A stretch of DNA of 64,000 nucleotides from Litoditis marina (Eukaryota > Nematoda > Chromadorea > Rhabditida > Rhabditidae). Within the stretch, counting starts at the first letter, position 1. Each line of letters begins with the position of its first letter. Below the pieces are notes generated by a model. The model did no database searches. It saw nothing but the letters and a program-made list of their open reading frames with translations, and was not told where the DNA came from. The DNA is taken from the NCBI GenBank assembly GCA_964036275.1, contig OZ038439.1:13435095-13499094 (forward strand), in the 5' to 3' direction. Made by a program: the position numbers and the translations under genes. This document shows positions 19,277-33,200 of this stretch, one piece after another.

Positions 19277-21733
19277 TCAATCGTCCATTGGCGAAGCACT
19301 GCGCGACTTTCCTTTGGACTCACTGGGCTTGTCACCGGCAGATTGGGGAGAGCGTGATCTGGAAAATGTAAATGTTTAGAAAGCGCAGTGACCGGATAAA
19401 ATACTTGCAATATTATCTTCCTTCGGGCAAACCAGGGAATGAACGAAAAGACTATAAAAATCACCTTTCTTTGCTGGCAGATCTCGAGCGACTGCGCTTC
19501 TCATCCTCTTTCTTTGGGGAAGCACTGCGAGAGCGGTTCTTGGGAGAGGCACTGCGTGAACGAGGAGAGCGACTCCTGCTTCGGCTAGCAGAGCGGGATC
19601 GAGAGCGGCTGTGACGGCTGCGAGAGCGAGATCGGGAACGGCTGAAAAGCAGAGAATGAACAAGTGTTAGGAAAGAAATACTCGAAAATGAATACGACTA
19701 ACTCAATTTTTTCTCATGAAACCAACTAATCAGAGAACACCAATCAAGAAAAATGAAAGAGCGCCCGAAACCATGAAGTTGAGAAACTATAAATGTACAA
19801 AAGGTGCGTGGCTGTTTCGCAAGTAACTAACGGTACCTAAATGAACCAATAAAATAACTAACCTTCTGCTGCGAGAACGAGAGCGGCTACGAGAACGATC
19901 TCTGCGCTTGTCAGAGTCGTCGATCAGCTTGATCTTTCTTCCATTGAGCTCCTCCCCTTGCATTTTGTCGATGGCTCTATCGAGATCGTCGCGGGTGGCA
20001 AAGCAGACAATTCTGTAAAAAAAAATTAACGATGTAAAGAAAAACATATGCAGTAGCTTTTCTCAAAATAGAAAAATTATGAGGATCGTCATTAGGGTAA
20101 CTTGCGACAAACGATAACTAGTTGAAGTAAACACTAACCCTTCATTTCTCTCCTGTTTGTGGGCATCAGCGTAGGTGACTTCACATCCGGCCTTGCGCAT
20201 CAGATCTTTGAGATCCTGTAAAAGAAAACTGAACTGGAGAAGACAAATTTAAGTAGAAGAAAAAACCGTACCACGACGAGATCAGCAACAACGGCGGCAT
20301 ATTCCATTCATCTGGGATTGGGGCATCGGGAAACTAACAATATCAATCAGCGGCATTCGTTTTAGAAATCAGTACGCAACTTACCGGCCGGTTCAATCAC
20401 AGAGAGGAAAAAACACCGACAGGCACCCTCGGGGGAATCTTGGGCTTTGGTACATCTACCGCGAACGTGAGCCCCGAATGGAACGGAAAGGGAAAGAGGG
20501 ACACCACCCTCAGGGATTTGCGAAATCAGACACGAGATGGGAACACGCGCACACTACTCCGGAAACCAATCGGGAGAACCACCGAAAGCCTCACCATAGC
20601 TCGAACACGGAACGTCAAGGAAACCGAGCTAAGATGCAAAAGGTTAATTGAAAAATACAAAAGGTTCTTTTTTTCAGACTGGAATGCTTTGACTAATTCA
20701 ATAAAATGGTGACCTGTTCAGATTTCCGGGAGTGTTTTCGGTTGAGCAAATTAGACCTGTGAAATATAAATACTCGTAGGTTCTTATCTCAAAATGAGAA
20801 ACTATGTCTTTAACAACATACCTGCCACGAGATGCGGGTAGACAAATTCTCGACGCGAAGACGATGACCTGTCTGGGTGGGACGTCCAAATCTAAACATT
20901 GCAGAATCTAAGTTTAATGATCTTGAATAGCTTGCATTTTTTTCATGACACATAATTGTGCGATAGTGATAATCAAAGATTTTTATTTATAAGTTACGTG
21001 GTTAAGCCTATTAAACCACAAAGCTGTGTTTTACTTAGCCAACAAACGGTGAAAACTATTCAATGATAATCATTGTAAAAATGAATGCTAGATGTAGGAC
21101 CGTACAACCCATTTAACTACCCTAAACTTAGAAATTTAGAAAGACAAATAACAAGTTTACAACAAAGTCAAATAACAATATATACCTGGAATCACGCTCA
21201 AATCCGCCTCCGCGACCCCCGTAGCCGCCACGATCGAAACCACCACCACGGCCTCCGAATCCGCCGCGTCCACCACTTCCGCGGGGCTTCGAGATCTCCA
21301 ACGTCACACGATCTCCGGCAAGGTCTCTGCCATTCAGATCATAGATTGCGTCATCAGCATCGCGAGCAGAGTCAAACTCCTGGAAAGCAGAATGATAAGA
21401 TAGAGAATTACAAACGATAAAATTTTATACATTATAATCTAGACAACTGTCGGACTACCAAAGAGAAAGAACGCACTGCGTTCCATATTTAATCAATGGA
21501 GTTCAAACGCTGTAGCATACGTACGAATCGTCAAGGATTTTAGACACCAGTCCGGGATACCAGCATGCGAACACTATTTTACAACTTAAAAACATAAATA
21601 ACGATAAACTAACCACAAATCCGAATCCTGTCTTGAGGCTGATGTCACGGATTTTGCCATATCCGCGGAAGAAGTCTTCTACATCTCTCTCCGAAGCACG
21701 ACGAGACAAACGACCAATGAATACACGAGACAT
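19277..21733 (-). CDS. SR splicing factor, SRSF4/5/6 type (nematode rsp-1/rsp-2-like)
   Basis: Nuclear pre-mRNA splicing regulator that binds exonic enhancers through two RRMs and recruits spliceosome parts through its RS tail. Seven coding exons: 21733-21614, 21379-21186, 20891-20822, 20215-20139, 20012-19863, 19641-19465, 19358-19277. All phases fit; 289 aa, close to C. elegans family lengths. RRM1 is at about 1-72 ([16 protein letters not shown]), then a Gly/Arg-rich linker (about 78-103). The second RRM carries the SR-specific SWQDLKD signature, split by the 606-bp intron 3. The RS domain runs from about 192 to the end. RRM1 opening residues and the SWQDLKD pseudo-RRM mark the SRSF4/5/6 group; which paralogue it matches cannot be set by eye. 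A candidate poison exon lies in intron 3 (20272-20311). Confidence 0.95.
20272..20311 (-). promoter_or_regulatory. Candidate poison or alternative exon of the SR gene
   Basis: A 40-nt segment with acceptor ATCCCAG and donor G|GTACGG inside the intron that splits SWQDLKD. Inclusion shifts the frame and gives a TGA after nine codons. Alternatively, an ATG at 20307 opens a phase-0 reading ([12 protein letters not shown]) that joins exon 4 in frame, so it could be an alternative first exon. Confidence 0.4.
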
Positions 21734-22143
21734 CTTCAGAAAATGAACCGCACAGGCGATGTCACAAGAAGAAAGTGAGTAGATGCGACCGCCCCGCGAC
21801 CACTTGGCGCGCGTGCGCTATCTAAGCAATGGTCGCATGCGTCCCGCCCAGAAAACAACTACGGTAGTGAAGAGCCTTTCAGGCTTTTTGCCAAGTCTTG
21901 GAAGTGCGCGAATTTTAAATTTCCTTTTCTTCCGCTTCAAGTTGCATTTCGTTTTTTGTTGTTGATAATTTTCGCTCTTTTTTCATGTTCAGTGGTATTA
22001 TTTGAGATTTTTTTTTATGTATTTTGTTGGTAATTTTTTTAAATTAGTGCACGATTTCTTGTTCCCCTTTGTTGTCGCAAGTTGCGTTTTCTTATTTTAT
22101 TATTCAGAATTTCATTTATCGTCGTTCCAGGTCATAATATTCA
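21734..22143. promoter_or_regulatory. Divergent promoter region between SR gene and OSGEPL1
   Basis: About 410 bp separate the two opposite start codons, so the genes probably share a bidirectional promoter. 21781-21860 is GC-rich (GACCGCCCCGCGACC, TGGCGCGCGTGCGC); the rest is T-rich. No TATA box is evident. Confidence 0.55.
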
Positions 22144-25100
22144 ATGATTAGTGGGTCGCGCAGAAGTACTTGCTCTCGGTCTCTTTTGATACAAAGACGT
22201 TTTCTTAATGTTCTTGGAATCGAAACCAGGTAAGAGTATACTTCATTCCATTGTGAAAGCACCGGATTTTAGGCATTTCCGGTCGAATAATATCTCTATT
22301 TGCAGCGATTTTCGTTTATTTAGTTTGAAACAGGTCTCTGTATACGGAGAAAAATTTGCGGCAAGTATTACGCTTTATGCTTTGGATTGAACACAACTGT
22401 GATTAAAAACCAGAAATCGGAAAGACATCTGCTATAGTCCTCCAGCCGATATAATCGTTGTGTGCTTGATGCCAATAGTGAAGTGCTCCTTTTATGATAT
22501 ATCTTAGTACAGAATGCGAAAACCATCTCATTTTAGTTGTGATGATACTGCAGTCGCGATTGTGAACGACGACAAGTGTATACTTTCTTCCCTCCGTTTC
22601 ACGGATAGAAGTGAACAGCGGTCAAGAGGAGGAATCTGTCCGGCATCTGTCGCGAAACAGGTATTGTTGAGTTTTGCCGTCCCTGGTATAGATATTTTCG
22701 CTCTTTGTGAGTTATTCTGTAATTTATCCTGGTCTTTGAACGGCTAACGTTCTCAGTTAGTCTCTTCAGTCTTTCCAGTCATAGTGTAATGTTTTCACCA
22801 CAAACCACAACCGATCCGCTAAACAATTTTTGAAACAGTCACCGCCAAATCACAGATCACACTAATTCCAGTGGATGATTAGATTTTTTATAATAAAGAC
22901 ACTAAATTCTGTTTCCGGACTTTCTAGTTTGATTTTATTGTTTATGAAAACCGGAGAGCGGTTAACGTGTGTGAAAGCAGCGAAGAAGAAAGACATAATT
23001 CGCAATTTTCTGTTATCTCCTAGTACTTCGATCTCGATTAATTCAAGTATACCATTCCCAGCACAACTTGCATCTACCACGGTTGATCGAGGAGTGCACT
23101 ACTGAGGCTGGTTGTTCATTCGATGATATAGATGCAATCGCAGTTACAACTCGACCAGGCCTAGTCATTGCACTCAAAGAAGGAATGAAAAAGGCTATCG
23201 AACTGGCTAGGTACGTTCTGTTTTGACTAGTTTTGAGTAACCGAGTATGATAGTTTTCGAAAATTAAGTTGGAACCATTCACCGTTTCCGTTCGGTTGAT
23301 TCATTTCAATTCTCGACGTTAACTGTATTCTCTCACCTCTTTCTCAACTTCTTATTAGTTTTATTACATATGGAAGGCGACGAATTCAGGAACCCCTCAG
23401 TTAACCAAGTAACCGGGGTCTAAGCAACTAATCAACCGGTCAATCACTCTTTTCGGAACCTCTTTCGAATAGTTTTTCAACAACAATGTTTCAGAAGCCA
23501 TCACAAACCGCTGGTGCCGGTACATCACATGCGAGCCCACGCGCTTTCCGCGTTCCTCGTTTCAAATGAACTCGAATTCCCGTTTATTTCTCTCCTGATT
23601 TCTGGTGGACATTCTCTGGTGGTTTTATGTAGGTCGGTGGACGACTTTGTCATTCTGGGTGAGTTCGATTTTTCATCCAAAACAATTTATCGGTCGATCC
23701 AAAAGAATTCTAACGTTTCTCGACATTAGGTGCAGGCTAAAAAAACGGGTATAGCCGCATCCGCATAGCCAGAAAGTTCACAAGAACGAGGTTTCTTCTC
23801 ACTAATACCGTTAGTTCGAACAACAGGTTTGCTGTTTTTCAGAATAGTCACCCTCACTGGTATGTGGTGTGTGACTTTAACATTTATCGGCAAGTCTTCT
23901 TGGCTCAATGAAGAGGCCTAAAACTATATAGTAATCACCATACCCGAGTAAATTTTCCCTTGTGGCCGGAAAAGTTGTTACAACGAGTTTCCTTTTCTCG
24001 ACAGTCAGGCAAATTTACCTATAGTGATTCGAAATCGAAACCCGAGAATTTCACGTATTTAAATTGCAGTTTTCACTTGTTTCAGGCAAAAGTGTATCTG
24101 GCAGTGCTGGTGAATGCCTAGATAAAATAGCCCGCGAGCTGAAAGTTCCCGAATTGGAGGAATTCCACTCAATTCATCCTGGAGCAGCTGTGGAAATTCT
24201 GGCTAGAAGGTTTGTTTTTCTCAATCATTGAGATCATCGATTTATGATGTAGACTGTTTTATCACTAAATTCGCATCATGGCGCTGGGGTCTCCTTCCCA
24301 GCTGTCTCTCTCTTCATTCATCTCCCTTCTCAAATATCTCCTCTCAAGTTCAATTTCCTGTAGTTTGGAACCTCGCAATACGAATTTGACCTGTTTAATC
24401 CCAGAGCCACCGAAGAAGGTCACCTCCGATACTCCGTGGGTGGTCCCTCGGTCAATGGGGCCGACATGAACTTCTCTCAACTGAAATCCTCTCTCCTCAA
24501 TTTGGCCAGAAAATCGATGAGCCTCGAAGATTTCTCGCTTGAAGATTTTTGTGCCAGTACGCAGGTAGCGTTTCCATACTCTGAATAATGAATAATAGTA
24601 ATAAAAATAGTAGTGAATAATAGTAATGAGAGTCAGTAGAGTGTTTGTTCGCGACTGAACACGCTACTTTCCACTCTATATTCTGAATCAGTTTGCTTCT
24701 AGTGATTTATCAGCACATTCTCTGCTCGAAATACGGTGGTCTTTTTTATGTTTCTGAAGTCTACCACCTTCGCACAACTGTCAGTTACGGCTAATTTTCA
24801 GTTCATTCAAATGTATAATAGTTCTACAGTTGGTATAAAATTGTTCTGTTTAATGTGGCTTCACTTTTCTAATCCTAGAATGACTTTAGTTGGGGATACG
24901 TAGAATTCGAAACTCCTCGAAACACTTTGGCTTTGAAACATTCCCAAATGACTTTCTCTGAATATTGGCCTTGGTTCTTCGATTTAAAACAGTTTTTCTC
25001 TCTTTCCAGCATCACGTGACTCGCCACATTGTCGCTCGTGTGAATGCTGCTCTGGATCACGTGAGGACACGTGAAGTCTGGCCCGAGATACGTCACGTGG

Positions 25101-26883
25101 TGGTCAGTGGCGGAGTTGCCGCAAATTCCTACATTTCAAATGGTTAGTCAACTGATATTTACTGACGAAACATCCATTTAGTTGACAGTTGAATCGTTCG
25201 CGTTTCCGAAGTGTCACAAATAGTACAGTGTTTGGTAGTGATTATTTTGATACAATTTGGAATCGTACACATCCCCAGCTTTTTCATAGTGATTAGTGAT
25301 GTAAAGTTAAGAAAGTCTCGAATAACTGTCATCATCACATAACGACAGTTATATTTTAAGTTCTACAATTTTCTGGTTGCAGGTGTCACGAAACTTTGCG
25401 CCCATTACGGACTTTCCGTGGTGTGTGTTCCGCCCAGTCTGTGCACGGACAATGCCGAGATGATAGCATGGACTGCCATCATGAAAATACAGAACAAGTT
25501 GGTTGTAATTTGTTTTTTCTTGTTCGTCGACTGACAGTGCATAGATTTTGTATTGAGATGTGTCCTGCATTGCTATCCTATACTGCCAAAATTGCACGTT
25601 CACCAAACTACACTTTGAATGATTTTAGCTGGGAATGTCGTATATATTGCAAATAATGGGGAACGCAGCGAGGTGCTGTTTCTGGGAAACTGTACTTAGC
25701 AACAATACAGACCATGTAGCGACGGGTGTCAAAATCATAAGCGCGATACCCCGGTTATCTGACCGGGGGATACTTCGCTCTACCTTTAACTGGGCTACGT
25801 GAGACCAATAACTTTCCCAGTAATTCTGTTATTTGGGTAGTATAACGAGAACATGTAACCTTCCACTTGTCTTGGTGTGGGGGATGTATAACTCTGCTAA
25901 CCCTATTCCACCTATGGGGTAAATTCTTTATGTAACAGGATTTTTTGGTAACCTAACGCCTAACCGGTTTTCGGGAAAAAAATTTCCAGGCCACCTCAGT
26001 AGGTAACCAGTTGGTAATCTGAAACGAGAAACAGGTTAGGAACAGGTCACATCTTTTCCTAACCCAAAAGTTTTTATCGTTAGTTTGTACGGTTACCGAA
26101 CTTTTGTTTCAGGGTAGCTACCGGTTACAGGTGAGGTAGCCTGAAAAAGGGTTGCCAAAAAAAGGTAACCGGCTGGTAATCTGAAACGAGAAACAGGTTA
26201 GGAACAGGTCACATCTTTTCCTAACCCAGAAGTTTTTATCGTTAGTTCGTACGGTTACCGAAATTTTGTGTCAGGATAGCTACCGGTTACAGGTGAGGTA
26301 GCCTGAAAAAGGGTTGCCAAAAAAATCTCAAAATCGATTCGTTCCATCGCCAGTTCTACCATTGTATTCCCATGGGATCTCAAAAACTTAATGATTGAAA
26401 ATCGGGAATCCCAAAACATTGATGATATAGAATTGGCCCACCTTTGGTAAGAACTGTGCTAGTGTACTACAATTGACAGCAATCTGTCAGTTTCCCGATC
26501 TTGAAATATTTGTAATTAACCAGCCGAGCTGGAATAGAAAAAACGCACAAAGGTTTTGTTGCGTAACGTTTTGTAGTTTGATCTCAGTTAAAGTTCTGTT
26601 GGGTTGGCATAAGACAATACATCTCAAATTCAGTCTACAAATTACAGATAATTTTCAAGTTTTCTCATCTTTTAGGTCCTCCGACATCATAAAGCCGTCG
26701 GAAATCCCGGATTCATTGTACGTGCATGCCAGGTTTGACATTGGGTCAGACGAGAGGAGTACGGTACCTATTAGAGCAGAGAACAAGTTGAGCGGCGCCT
26801 CGGTACACGGAGATTTACCCATCAAACTTATTAATAAAGCTAGTTTCAAAGTGGCATTAAATGCTGAAGATGATCAGAAATAG
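22144..26883 (+). CDS. OSGEPL1: Mitochondrial tRNA N6-adenosine threonylcarbamoyltransferase (OSGEPL1/Qri7)
   Basis: Transfers the threonylcarbamoyl group to A37 of ANN-decoding mitochondrial tRNAs (t6A), as known for the Kae1/TsaD/Qri7 family. Nine exons: 22144-22229, 22537-22660, 23062-23210, 23495-23658, 24086-24209, 24405-24564, 25010-25142, 25383-25497, 26676-26883. All phases agree; 420 aa against about 414 in human. The N-terminus is Arg/Ser-rich with few acids (MISGSRRSTCSRSLLIQRRF), as expected for mitochondrial import. Family motifs: GIETSCDDTAVAI, metal-binding HHMRAH (His 130 and 134), LISGGHS, SGSAGECLDK, VVSGGVAAN and TDNAEMIAW. No motif is missing. The last intron (25498-26675) holds a tandem repeat. 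Confidence 0.96.
26000..26325. repeat. Tandem pair of ~162-bp units in OSGEPL1 intron 8
   Basis: The unit GGTAATCTGAAACGAGAAAC ... GGGTTGCCAAAAAA occurs twice with offset 162 bp and few differences. A third, partial start lies upstream (25960-26000). Confidence 0.85.
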
Positions 26884-27205
26884 CTTTGTTATGTTATAAA
26901 GTAGGTCAAATAGTGTTTAGATTCATAGTTTATTGTATTTATGCATTGTTTTGTTATTCATTCTATCAGTTGTTTTTGTTAGTGTTTTTGTTATATGTTT
27001 TTCTTAGATTTGTTAAAAAGTTTTGAATAATATTATTTTCCATCGTTTTCTGTTTCAACGTAAAGTCGACTCTTTAGAAGTGCCTAAAATTACCACAGGG
27101 TAGAACGGTGCATGTAGGTTTATACAAAACTAGTGAATTACTATTGTACGTATGACCTTTCATTATAGTAAATGAGAATAATTCATTTATCGTATAAAAT
27201 ATTTC
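26884..27205. other. Convergent spacer between OSGEPL1 and the M13 peptidase
   Basis: 322 bp, AT-rich, between two stop codons on opposite strands. It must hold both 3' UTRs and polyadenylation sites. Only AATAAT-like variants are seen for OSGEPL1. Confidence 0.5.
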
Positions 27206-30200
27206 TTATTGCCCTGATTTCAGCAAATGTTCCCACTTCTTCTGAATTGTTCCCTCGTTTTCCTTCTCGTAACACGTTTTCGCCTGTAAATGGAGGATAA
27301 TTTGTTTTTGAACTTTCTTGTTCATAAATCTTCAAACGGACTGCCTGGAACCAGAATCGTGTCATCGATTAGGATAAGTCAAATGACATCATAACCCATA
27401 AATACGGGCCATATCAAAGAGAAGTCTCGGTCAATTCAGCAAAACCCAATAGAGCAATTCCAGATCAGGCAAAAATAGAGAGCAAATACCAAGTGCGCAG
27501 AGACAGATTGGGCGAAATCAGGTTGGGCAATCACTTTTACTCACAAGAAAAAAGAACACTCCCGCACGATCGAGAAACTAATTTCGCGGGCACGCCAATG
27601 TTTTGGCACGCCAACGATGGTTTTGAGTTTCACACTCTTTTGCAATACCCATATCCCAGTAAGAAGTAAGAGACCAAATCTTCTTTGTAGGTTGATGCCC
27701 GCAATAATTTACGAATTTCGACCGAAAAGCCGCGGGATAAAACTACAATTGCAGAGTGCACACACCGTATATAGGCCAGCTTCGAGAAAAGTGAACCCCT
27801 TAGAAGCTAAACTGAGTGTTTTCCACTAACCTCAACCATATTGTCTCCGGCTTTGCACCCGAAAACGTGACGGAAATCCGGAGACTGCATGAACATCCCG
27901 TTGATTCGCATCTTGTCCGTCGAGTGCGTGTTGATGATACCGTCGTTCACTTCCTGAGCGAAAAGGCTTGGGAAATAGGTTATCAAAGCATATTTTGTTT
28001 TATTGGAAATGACCGAATTATCGTAGTTTATCTCGATTCACGCCGAAAAATTATATGTGAACTGCATTATCCTGATCTATTTTACATAGCTCATGTAGAA
28101 GTGATGGAGACTATAGTAACTACAACAAGTTCATATTATACATAGTGACCAAATATTTATTGTAGTTTGATCTCAATGCACTCGTAATTCTTGAATTTTG
28201 ACCGAAAACAACAGGATAAAACTACAAACACAGCGAGATGGGAAAACACATAGTTGTCATTTTCCCCATGAAGACAGCAGAGGGTTCGATTGATTGAGCG
28301 ATGCGGGGCGAGCGGTCGTTGATTATCTGCCAGCAGTTGAGAGAGTGTGTAGATCAATGATACGCAGACGAACTGGCCGCTCGCCAAACCCCTCCCCTCA
28401 CAAAATCGATGGTACGGTGTCCACAACGGTTTGACAAATCCTATACACCGTATACGCCCGCGTCATAATTCAATAATTTCAACTGGGAGGTAACGGCATC
28501 AAACTACAAACACAGCGAGGCGAAGCAATATGTCCGCTTTGAATAAAAAACTAGAAAACATCAAGAACCGACCATGTGGCTACATGCGTTGATGGCCAGG
28601 GCTTCGAAGAACAGCTGAGCAGCGTTCACATCTTTCGGAAGCTTCAGCTGAAAGTTAACTTTCAGTGCTCTTTCCCTCCCAGTGGTTATCTCATGATAAC
28701 CCCTCTGAGATTCCAAAATACGTTATTAGAGAAACAAAATGTAAAAATTATTAAATATGTAGAGTTTAAGTTAAATATGCTACATTATTCGATCATCGTG
28801 TGTCCTGCTTTTGATGAGAATTTCGATGTTGCGATAGTACTGCATTCATGCTTCATAAATGAGCACATCAGAGAATAATGAACATGGTACGTTTTTGAAT
28901 ATACTTTTCGGTTCCGATTTTCGTTTGAGCGTACGACTTCGACGCTGTTAGCCATACCACAGTCGCGAGGTAAGAATTGAACACAGCAGAAATAAAAGAA
29001 CACACTATATGTTCTGACTACATTGTACCGCGTTCGCGAATGAGAATAGCATGAATTTAAGAGCACAGTAGGTTATGAACAACTTTTCACGGTTTGCAAA
29101 AGAGCACCGCAGAAACCTAGAACTAGCGTATCTTGCCGGTCACCTTTTTCTGTGCGGCCATTCTGGTTAGTGCGTTGATGGTGACACCAAGTGCACTCCA
29201 ATCTGCTAGATCTTCCGTTCTGGTGGCATGTCCGCTTCTGCATTCTTTCTGAAGTCAGACATAGTCATCACCGGACCGACGTGACCACTACAGTATGTTC
29301 CGTAGACCGTATTCGGCGGTGCCATTAGGAATTATCAGCGTGTCTGCGTTTCGTTGATCTTCCCTCCCTAACTTGCTGGGTGTTTTTGAAAGTGTTCTCA
29401 CTGCTACGATATTTCTCCGATCTGTACAGATTTGATTGAAAGAAAAAGTACAAAAACAAACGTCTGTTCAGTTAAAAGTTGTGTAGAGAACAACGGGCTG
29501 TTGACAAATGTTAAATGAGCTGAAGAGAATATAGCCAAAATAAGAAAAAACTCACTGTGTGTCCGTTAGCACTCTTGAATTTGCCACAAACGTTGTTCAT
29601 GTGACTTCTGATGCACGACATTTGGTCCTTCATGAAACTCATTTCAATGTTTCGCTCGTTCATGTAAACGGCATGACTGAGCTCGTGAACCAGCATGAAA
29701 CCCAGGGTCGCCATCTGGAATAACTCGTTCTTACAAGAGAAATAAACTCCGATGCGAAATTGTAATGACAATAATAACAATGAACTTCTAGCAACTACTT
29801 AAACCTTTAGAACCGCCGGAATCACCTGTATAGGGTTTGCTCTTTCGAAAGGAATAGAATAGAATAGAATAGAATGTTTATTCGCGATTGAACACGTGTC
29901 TTTCCACATTGGTATATGTGGCACTACAAACTATGATTGTAAATTTAGAAGAAAGAATAAAATGTAGAGTATTGTTTACTCTGTTACGCGCTGATTGTAA
30001 ATACGCATTGTTGCCGTTGCAGTACTGCACAATTGAAACGATGATTGTACCAGGAAGTTTGTAGCCTACAGAAGCCTACACTATGTAGGTTGCCTGTGTT
30101 TGTCGCTTGATCCCGCGGCGTTTTGATCGAAACTCATGGATTAGGGTTTGTGGTTAGCTGTCTTTGTTGAAGAAAACTATACTGACCTTAACCGTTTCGT

Positions 30201-33200
30201 CTCCAATCTCTAGATATCTATATGTAGCTGGTTTCACTGTTATAATATTGTTCTCGAAGGCAGAATTCGGAATAGATATTCCGTTTCTCCACGCATCGAG
30301 GTCCGTTTTATGCAGTCCATTGTACTGTTCCACAAATGACACTGCGTAGCCGACGCACAACTCGTATTCGACGACGTGAAAACCGGAGATCCTAGAACGA
30401 AGAAAACAGTAGTTGACATTCACACATTACAGAGATCATTTGAAAAACTCATTTCAATGTTTCGCTCGTTCATGTAAACGGCATGACTGAGCTCGTGAAC
30501 CAGCATGAAACCCAGGGTCGCCATCTGGAGTAACTCGTTCTTACAAGAGAAATTAACTCCGAATCGAAATTAGAATGACAATAATAACAATGAACTTCTA
30601 GCAACTACTTAAACCTTCAGAACCGCCGGAATCACTTAAAGAAACCGTTTCGCTATAATCTGAGTTTCACGAAAGATTCGAAAAGCTTAAAAAAGTTTCG
30701 CAATGTCACCGCATAAACCATGCAAAAACTTTCATATTGAACATTTGTAAAATTTGCATAACATCAAGCATTAAAAAGAGGACATGATCATTTTAATTGT
30801 GACGCAACTTGACTTGGTTCCGTTACGTCCAGATTTATTTTCATTTTGTAGTCTCTAATTGTGTTTTCGTATATGCAAGAAAGTTTTAAAAATCATTTTG
30901 TACTTCTATAGGCTATTTGGAGCATACCCCGTACGCAACTCCCCTATCGGTGTCATTACGTAAGCCGCTTTTCTGAGCAAACGAAGCAAGATAGATAAAT
31001 AAAAGTATATATTTTTGATAATGGTTTTTCATTTGCCAAGTGGTCGGATTGTTAACTCATAAGTCAAAATTAAAGCGGGACGGATTCTTTAACTGTCAGT
31101 GCGTTCCAGGCTGACGGTTTAACAATACTGTTCTCCCTTGCTTTCTCAAAAATCAGTTTATTCATTCTTCATTTCAATATTCTAGTACACTGATATGAGA
31201 CTGCGACCTGAGTCCGTATGCTAGTAGATCCCGGCACACTCATCTCATACTGCGTCTCCTCGAACATCACGCTATTTCTCTGCTCTTACATGCCACCGGG
31301 TGAGAGACGAGAAATAGTGAGGCAGGGCGAGAGACACAGGATGGTATGTAGGTGCCGGGATCTTCTAGCATACGTACTCTGAACTTTTATCCACGTCTCA
31401 TCCCGGCTTTCACTATAGTTCCTTATGATCTTGTCACAAACCTCTATAGTGGGTGCCTCTATAAATTTATAAATTTCTGTCTCTTGCCGGAATCGAACCT
31501 GCGAGCAAAAGATTCGTGGCAGGGCGCGAACCACTGCGCTATTAGAGAACATAACCGCCAAGCATTAGAATCGAAGACATGCGTGCGTACACAGCGGAAA
31601 GTGAGATATACAGTACCTTCCCGCCTTTCTGTTGGCGACGACTATGGTCCGGCTATATTCGTAGTTTTATCCCGGTACATCATATTGAACTGTGATCAAA
31701 CTACAACTCGAGCGTAAACCAACGTGTAATCTCTACAATCTTCACAATTCTCTACCATTCGTTCCATGACTTGTTCTTCTGTGCGAGTCCAGCCTGATCA
31801 AACTACAAAAACTTGAAACTCACGTCTCATCCCTGCATTCCTCATAGTTCTTGATGATCTTCTCCATTACTTTCTCTGGTAGGTGAGAGGGTGTCCAGGG
31901 GTGCAGTTTTATACTGCCAAGAAGTGTTTCCAATCGAGAGAAAAGATTGTTCTTTTGCACCCAAGTGGACGCCTGAAACTCAAATATTAGAAAAAAAACG
32001 TTTCTTTTTTCAATATTCGTTTCGTACTTCATTATGAATCGTTTTTCGCTGAACAACATTCTTATTAGATTAGTAAATATTTTCCGGGCACATTGGGGGC
32101 AGAATTGAAAGCTAGTTTAGGTACCCCGGGGTACCTAAACATAGCGTTGTGCGCGACTAAACAGACTAAAACATGTGAACCGTATGCAATATAGGTTGGT
32201 TAGTTTGAATAAAGAATAGTATTTATGAGTTTCTCTCGAGCAGCTCTTTCATATTAACTTTCCTTTCTGTCCCCCTTTAAACAGGCAGAGCTTGGCGAGC
32301 GGCCTGCCAAACGTTGATCTACATGATTTGTCTTATTCTTCCGGAATTGAGTGTTTTGAGTAATTTCAAATTGAAAACTACAAGAGTGTTATTCACTCTA
32401 GTCAGAATATCCATCAATTGTAACTTACATTCAATGACTGAATCAATTCAGATCTCAATATGTCATAATATTTCTCGAGCTCTGTATGCTTTCCTTGGAA
32501 GTCGTTATTCTTGTCTTCAATGTATTTGTACCAGGCTCCCAGATTGGAAAGTCGAGTTATTTTTCCCATGGACAGAGTGAAATTCATCTGAAAACGTTAA
32601 CTTGACGTTCACTACAACACATATAGTCTTTTCCATTCCTACTGAGACTCCTACAGTGGGATTTCGAAACTTCCAAGCCGTTTTGCTCACTTACTTTTGC
32701 TCGGAGAAGTTGAGGATTTCCGTACCTCATTCTCCTTCTCAGGTAGAGTGAATATACGAGATGAACTACAATTTCAGCTTCACAACGGCCTTCAGAAAGT
32801 TTGTAAGGTTACTGTAGGAGTCTCAGTAGGAATGGTGTGAACTATATATGATCACTGCTTATGACAGTTTTTCGTCCAACTCACGTGTACGTTTTTCCTA
32901 ACCTAACCATATTTTTTTTACCATCGTTTCGCTATTTATTTAATTGGAGTGTCCTTTTTCATATATATTTCTCAACGTAAAAAGTCAGTGGTAACTCGCA
33001 AACAAACAAACCCTTTCCTTTTCTTCAACTTATCGTCTTCTATTGATTTTCTGCAGTAGCTCATATACTATGTGGTGGAGAGACGAAATACAGCTCATAC
33101 CACAGATAACTCTTTCTAACCGTTTTTCAACTCACATGTACGCTTTTCTTCAAATTATCGTCTTCGACTGATTCCGAAAATTCTATCATTTATTGATTTT

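Noticed and set aside
20440..20712. 90-codon forward frame with Arg/Thr-rich sequence
   Set aside because: Antisense to the SR gene intron; no family similarity and no splice context.
31286..31561. 91-codon reverse frame containing part of an M13-like sequence
   Set aside because: Fusion of a family D element and the exon-4 relic; not a gene.
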